Assembly: GCF_036010325.1 (NCBI RefSeq) | Contig: NZ_CP108549.1 | Coordinates: 7,626,001 to 7,690,000, forward strand | DNA from: Streptomyces sp. NBC_01210 | GTDB lineage: Bacteria; Actinomycetota; Actinomycetes; Streptomycetales; Streptomycetaceae | Direction of reading: 5' to 3' | DNA length: 64,000 bases | In this document: piece by piece, positions 61,758-64,000 of the stretch | Layout: each line of letters opens with the position of its first letter | Numbering within the stretch: the stretch's first letter is position 1 | The notes under the pieces: generated by a model | Told to the model about the DNA's origin: nothing | The model's database searches: none | Seen by the model: the letters and a program-made list of their open reading frames with translations, nothing else | Made by a program: the position numbers and the translations under genes

Positions 61758-62881
61758 GTGCGCCCCAGGTGCCACCAGGTGCCGAGCAGGTCGGTGACAC
61801 GGCGTACGGTCGGCCCGTCGGTGACCGCGATCCGTACGGCGGCCGGCAGGCCGGGCTGCCCCGACAGGTCCCGGATGACGTATCCGTGGTCGTACAGGAA
61901 AGCGGTGGCCTCGGCGGCCTGAAGGGGATGGGGGACGTCCCAGGTGACGAAGTTCCCGGAGCTCCGCCGGGCCCGCCACCCGGGCACGGCCTCCTCGACG
62001 CCCCGGGCGAACTCCGTGCGCAGCGACCGGACCTCGGCCCAGATCTCCTCGAACGTCCCGTGCTGTCTCAGGGCCGAGCGCAGCAGGGCCAGCGCGACAC
62101 CGGACACCGGCGACTCGGGATCGATGTCGAACAGGTGGCGGACCGTGGAGGGGTGGGCGACGAGGACGGCGATCCGGGCGCCGGACAGTCCGTAGCTCTT
62201 GGAGAAGCTGTTGACGCGTACGACGTGGGGCTGTCCCATCACCTCCCGTACCCGGTCCTCGCCCCCTTCCGCGAAGGCGAGATAGGCCGTGTCCACGACC
62301 AACAGGCTGCCGTGGGCGCCCACGGCGTCGGCCAGGGCGGTGAGCTCCAGCGTCTCGTGGAGCTGTCCGGTGAAGCTGTGCGGCTGGGTGACGACGACGA
62401 ACCCCGGCGGGCCCTGGCGGAGCCGTGTGACGAGATCGTCGAGGACGAACCGGCCGGTGCCGGAATCGGGCGGGACCGCGTCGATCGCGCAGTCGGCGAT
62501 CTGGGCGAACTTCACCCAGCTGTCGTAGTTGGGGGTGTGCATGACGATCCGGGCCGCCGCGGGGAAGGCCCGGGTCAGCAGGCCGAGCCCCGGGTCGCTG
62601 CCCGCGGTGAGGACGAGGGAGGAGGGGGTGGTGCCCAGATGCTCGGCGAGCATGGCGTAGGTGGACCGGAACACCGGATAGGTCAGGACCTCCAGCGGAT
62701 CGAGCTCGCTCAGGGTGCGCCGGTGCAGAGCGGCAGCCCGGGGGTGCAGCAGCCCGGCGCTCTTGAGGTTCACCTCGCCCGGGCCGCGCGTCCGCTTGCT
62801 GCGGAAGCGGCCGCCCGCACTCGGCAGGAGGAACGGGGAGTGCTGTGCGGCCCGGTCGCCGACCAGCGTGTCGTGGTTCAT
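61754..62881 (-). CDS. polI: PLP-dependent aminotransferase (polI/nikK-like)
   Basis: 375 residues, fold type I (histidinol-phosphate/class I-II group). VLTAGSDPGLGLLTRAF, MHTPNYDSWVKFAQI, VVTQPHSFTG, VVDTAYLAFAEGG (Asp and Tyr for PLP), NSFSKSYGLSGARIA with the Schiff-base lysine, and a C-terminal SSGNFVTWDV with RIAVTDGPTVRRV (carboxylate arginine). It installs the 5'-amino group of the aminohexuronic nucleoside. Overlaps polH by 4 bases. Confidence 0.87.
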   Translation of the reverse strand: MNHDTLVGDRAAQHSPFLLPSAGGRFRSKRTRGPGEVNLKSAGLLHPRAAALHRRTLSELDPLEVLTYPVFRSTYAMLAEHLGTTPSSLVLTAGSDPGLGLLTRAFPAAARIVMHTPNYDSWVKFAQIADCAIDAVPPDSGTGRFVLDDLVTRLRQGPPGFVVVTQPHSFTGQLHETLELTALADAVGAHGSLLVVDTAYLAFAEGGEDRVREVMGQPHVVRVNSFSKSYGLSGARIAVLVAHPSTVRHLFDIDPESPVSGVALALLRSALRQHGTFEEIWAEVRSLRTEFARGVEEAVPGWRARRSSGNFVTWDVPHPLQAAEATAFLYDHGYVIRDLSGQPGLPAAVRIAVTDGPTVRRVTDLLGTWWHLGRT

Positions 62882-64000
62882 GACGCCCTCGGCAGTCCGG
62901 GCGGCACAGGCTCGCCCGGTCGTAGGGCGGAGCCCTCCCGTTCGGCCTCGCGCTGGGGGATGTTCTCGTACACCGCGGTCTCGTCCAACTGCTGGCCGAA
63001 CACGACCGCGTACGCCTCGTGCAGCTCCTCCGGGCCGAGGCCGTGGGTGCCGGGGACGAACAGCTGGCGGTTGAAGGCGGCCATGTCGTCCTCGTCCATG
63101 CCAGGGCGCATCGCCTCCCAGGGGGCGTACACGGTGGGCCGGGCACGGCCGCCGAGCTCGTGTACCTTGGCGATGGTCCGGCGGGTGCCCGCAACCGTGG
63201 TGCCGGGAAGTCCGGCGATGACGAAGCAGTTCAGCTCGACAGCGCTGTCGGCGCACCAGGAGGCCAGATCCTCCAGGTCCTGCTCCGACTTGTGCTTGGA
63301 CCGGGGGAGGGCGCCGTGGCCCTCCGGGTCCAGGGTCTCCAGGCCGACACTGATGCGGATGCAGCCCGCCTTCCCCATGGCCCGGACCATCTCCTCGTCC
63401 AGGTGGTGCATGGTGGTGGCGCACTTCCACGGGTACGGTGAGCCGCGCTCGGCCAGCCGCTCGCACAGCTCCATGGTCCACTTGCGGTCGAGGGTGAACG
63501 TGGGGGCGTAGAAAGCCACGTACTCGAACGGCGCGGCGCTGAAGGACCTGTCGATGTACTCCAGCGTCCGGTCCACCGTCAGACGGCGTTCGCGCTTGCC
63601 GAAGATCGGGTGCACCTCGCAGTACGAGCAGCCGATGGGGCAGCCCCGGGCCGCGGGGACGACGAGTTCGCGCCGCTGGGGGATGCCGCAGAACTTGTTG
63701 GCGTCGTTGTGGTAGAGCTCGTCGTAGCGCTCGTACGGAATCTCGTCCGGCTCCGGCAGATGCCAGACCTCGGACGGCAGTACGGAGCCCGGCCGGTCGG
63801 GGGCCGTCCAGCCGGCTCCGTCCGGGCGGCGCAGGTGGACGCCGGGGGCTGTGGTGGCGCGACCCCGGAATACTTCGACGGCCGCCATGACCCCGGCCTC
63901 GAAATCCCCGTTCTCCACGACGGCGTTCAGGTCGAACCTCTGGAAGTGCTCGGGGTTGACGCCGCTGAGCCGCCCGAAGGTGACGACCTGGGCCGCGGGG
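62878..64000 (-). CDS. polH: Radical SAM enzyme for octosyl acid formation (polH/nikJ-like), partial
   Basis: At least 373 residues; the frame is open to the right edge, where PAAQVVTFGRLSGVNPEHFQ and RFDLNAVVENGDFEAGV read as continuous protein, so the true start is outside the window. A GTG at 63918 is probably internal. Cluster motif CPIGCSYCEVHP (CxxxCxxC), VAFYAPTFTLDRKWT and IRISVGLETLDPEG (SAM-binding) follow. NikJ/PolH closes the bicyclic octosyl acid ring from 3'-enolpyruvyl-UMP. The stop overlaps polI (ATGA). Confidence 0.86.
   Translation of the reverse strand, partial: PAAQVVTFGRLSGVNPEHFQRFDLNAVVENGDFEAGVMAAVEVFRGRATTAPGVHLRRPDGAGWTAPDRPGSVLPSEVWHLPEPDEIPYERYDELYHNDANKFCGIPQRRELVVPAARGCPIGCSYCEVHPIFGKRERRLTVDRTLEYIDRSFSAAPFEYVAFYAPTFTLDRKWTMELCERLAERGSPYPWKCATTMHHLDEEMVRAMGKAGCIRISVGLETLDPEGHGALPRSKHKSEQDLEDLASWCADSAVELNCFVIAGLPGTTVAGTRRTIAKVHELGGRARPTVYAPWEAMRPGMDEDDMAAFNRQLFVPGTHGLGPEELHEAYAVVFGQQLDETAVYENIPQREAEREGSALRPGEPVPPGLPRAS

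Overview
This is high-GC actinobacterial DNA and almost certainly Streptomyces. The evidence is third-position G/C bias, GTG starts, 4-bp ATGA/GTGA gene overlaps, Tat lipoproteins, dispersed repeats typical of streptomycetes, rare TTA codons placed in secondary-metabolism regulators, and a run of genes matching the polyoxin pathway known from Streptomyces cacaoi. Names given to genes rest on reading the translated sequence and on remembered families; no search was run.

Region 1 (0.3-11.7 kb, all +) is a carbohydrate locus: a ROK regulator, a ribose/xylose-type ABC importer (ATPase, permease, Tat-lipoprotein binding protein), a Gfo/Idh/MocA dehydrogenase, a TIM-barrel sugar isomerase/epimerase, and a very large secreted protein that joins a sorbosone/glucose-dehydrogenase-like propeller, PKD, a CBM6-like module, ThuA and a DUF1080 domain. 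The set suggests uptake and 3-keto-type oxidation and cleavage of a sugar or glycoside. Region 2 (11.8-20.4 kb, all +) is an ebo-type metabolite-traffic operon: inositol-3-phosphate-synthase-like cyclase, EboC (UbiA), TIM-barrel isomerase, EboA, EboB (TatD), EboE, EboF (phosphodiesterase) and a Tat-exported isomerase. No EboD-like dehydroquinate-synthase gene is present; another NAD-dependent sugar-phosphate cyclase leads the operon instead. A secreted HAD phosphatase follows.

Region 3 (21.3-31.3 kb) is a scarred accessory zone. C-terminal and N-terminal pieces of what looks like one OFA-type oxalate/formate antiporter lie at 21.4-21.6 kb and 30.1-30.3 kb, both on the minus strand. Between them sits about 8.5 kb holding a hydrolase, IS481 and IS5 debris, a glycosyltransferase-methyltransferase fusion with a cupin, GNAT and hemerythrin gene, a LysR regulator, a VOC protein, half a LysR gene and a tyrosine-integrase remnant. 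Next to it are decayed sucC/sucD genes carrying a 14-fold hexanucleotide expansion. An intact aldehyde dehydrogenase and a DUF2254 membrane protein follow.

Region 4 (34.4-46.4 kb) starts with tRNA-Leu(GAG). A 30-bp direct repeat covering the tRNA 3' end recurs at 41.0 kb, and at both places the 3' end of a decayed serine recombinase is attached. The interval holds a membrane protein and its decayed paralogue, a FUSC transporter and fragments of a CDP-alcohol phosphotransferase, a STAND protein and IS630. Beyond it are a membrane molybdopterin oxidoreductase with two small membrane proteins, a complete IS110 transposase and a truncated MacB-like permease.

Region 5 (46.7-64 kb) is one flank of a polyoxin-type nucleoside antibiotic cluster. 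Two large SARP-family ATPase regulators (polR-like and polY-like) are divergent. A tightly overlapping minus-strand operon, from the radical SAM octosyl-acid enzyme (running off the right edge) through aminotransferase, phosphatase, two 2-oxoglutarate oxygenases, SDR, GNAT, carbamoyltransferase, acetylglutamate-kinase-like protein, MFS exporter and P-loop kinase, follows the order polH to polQ2. One further oxygenase lies between polQ2 and the regulators. TTA codons occur in both regulators and as the last sense codon of polN, which points to bldA control.
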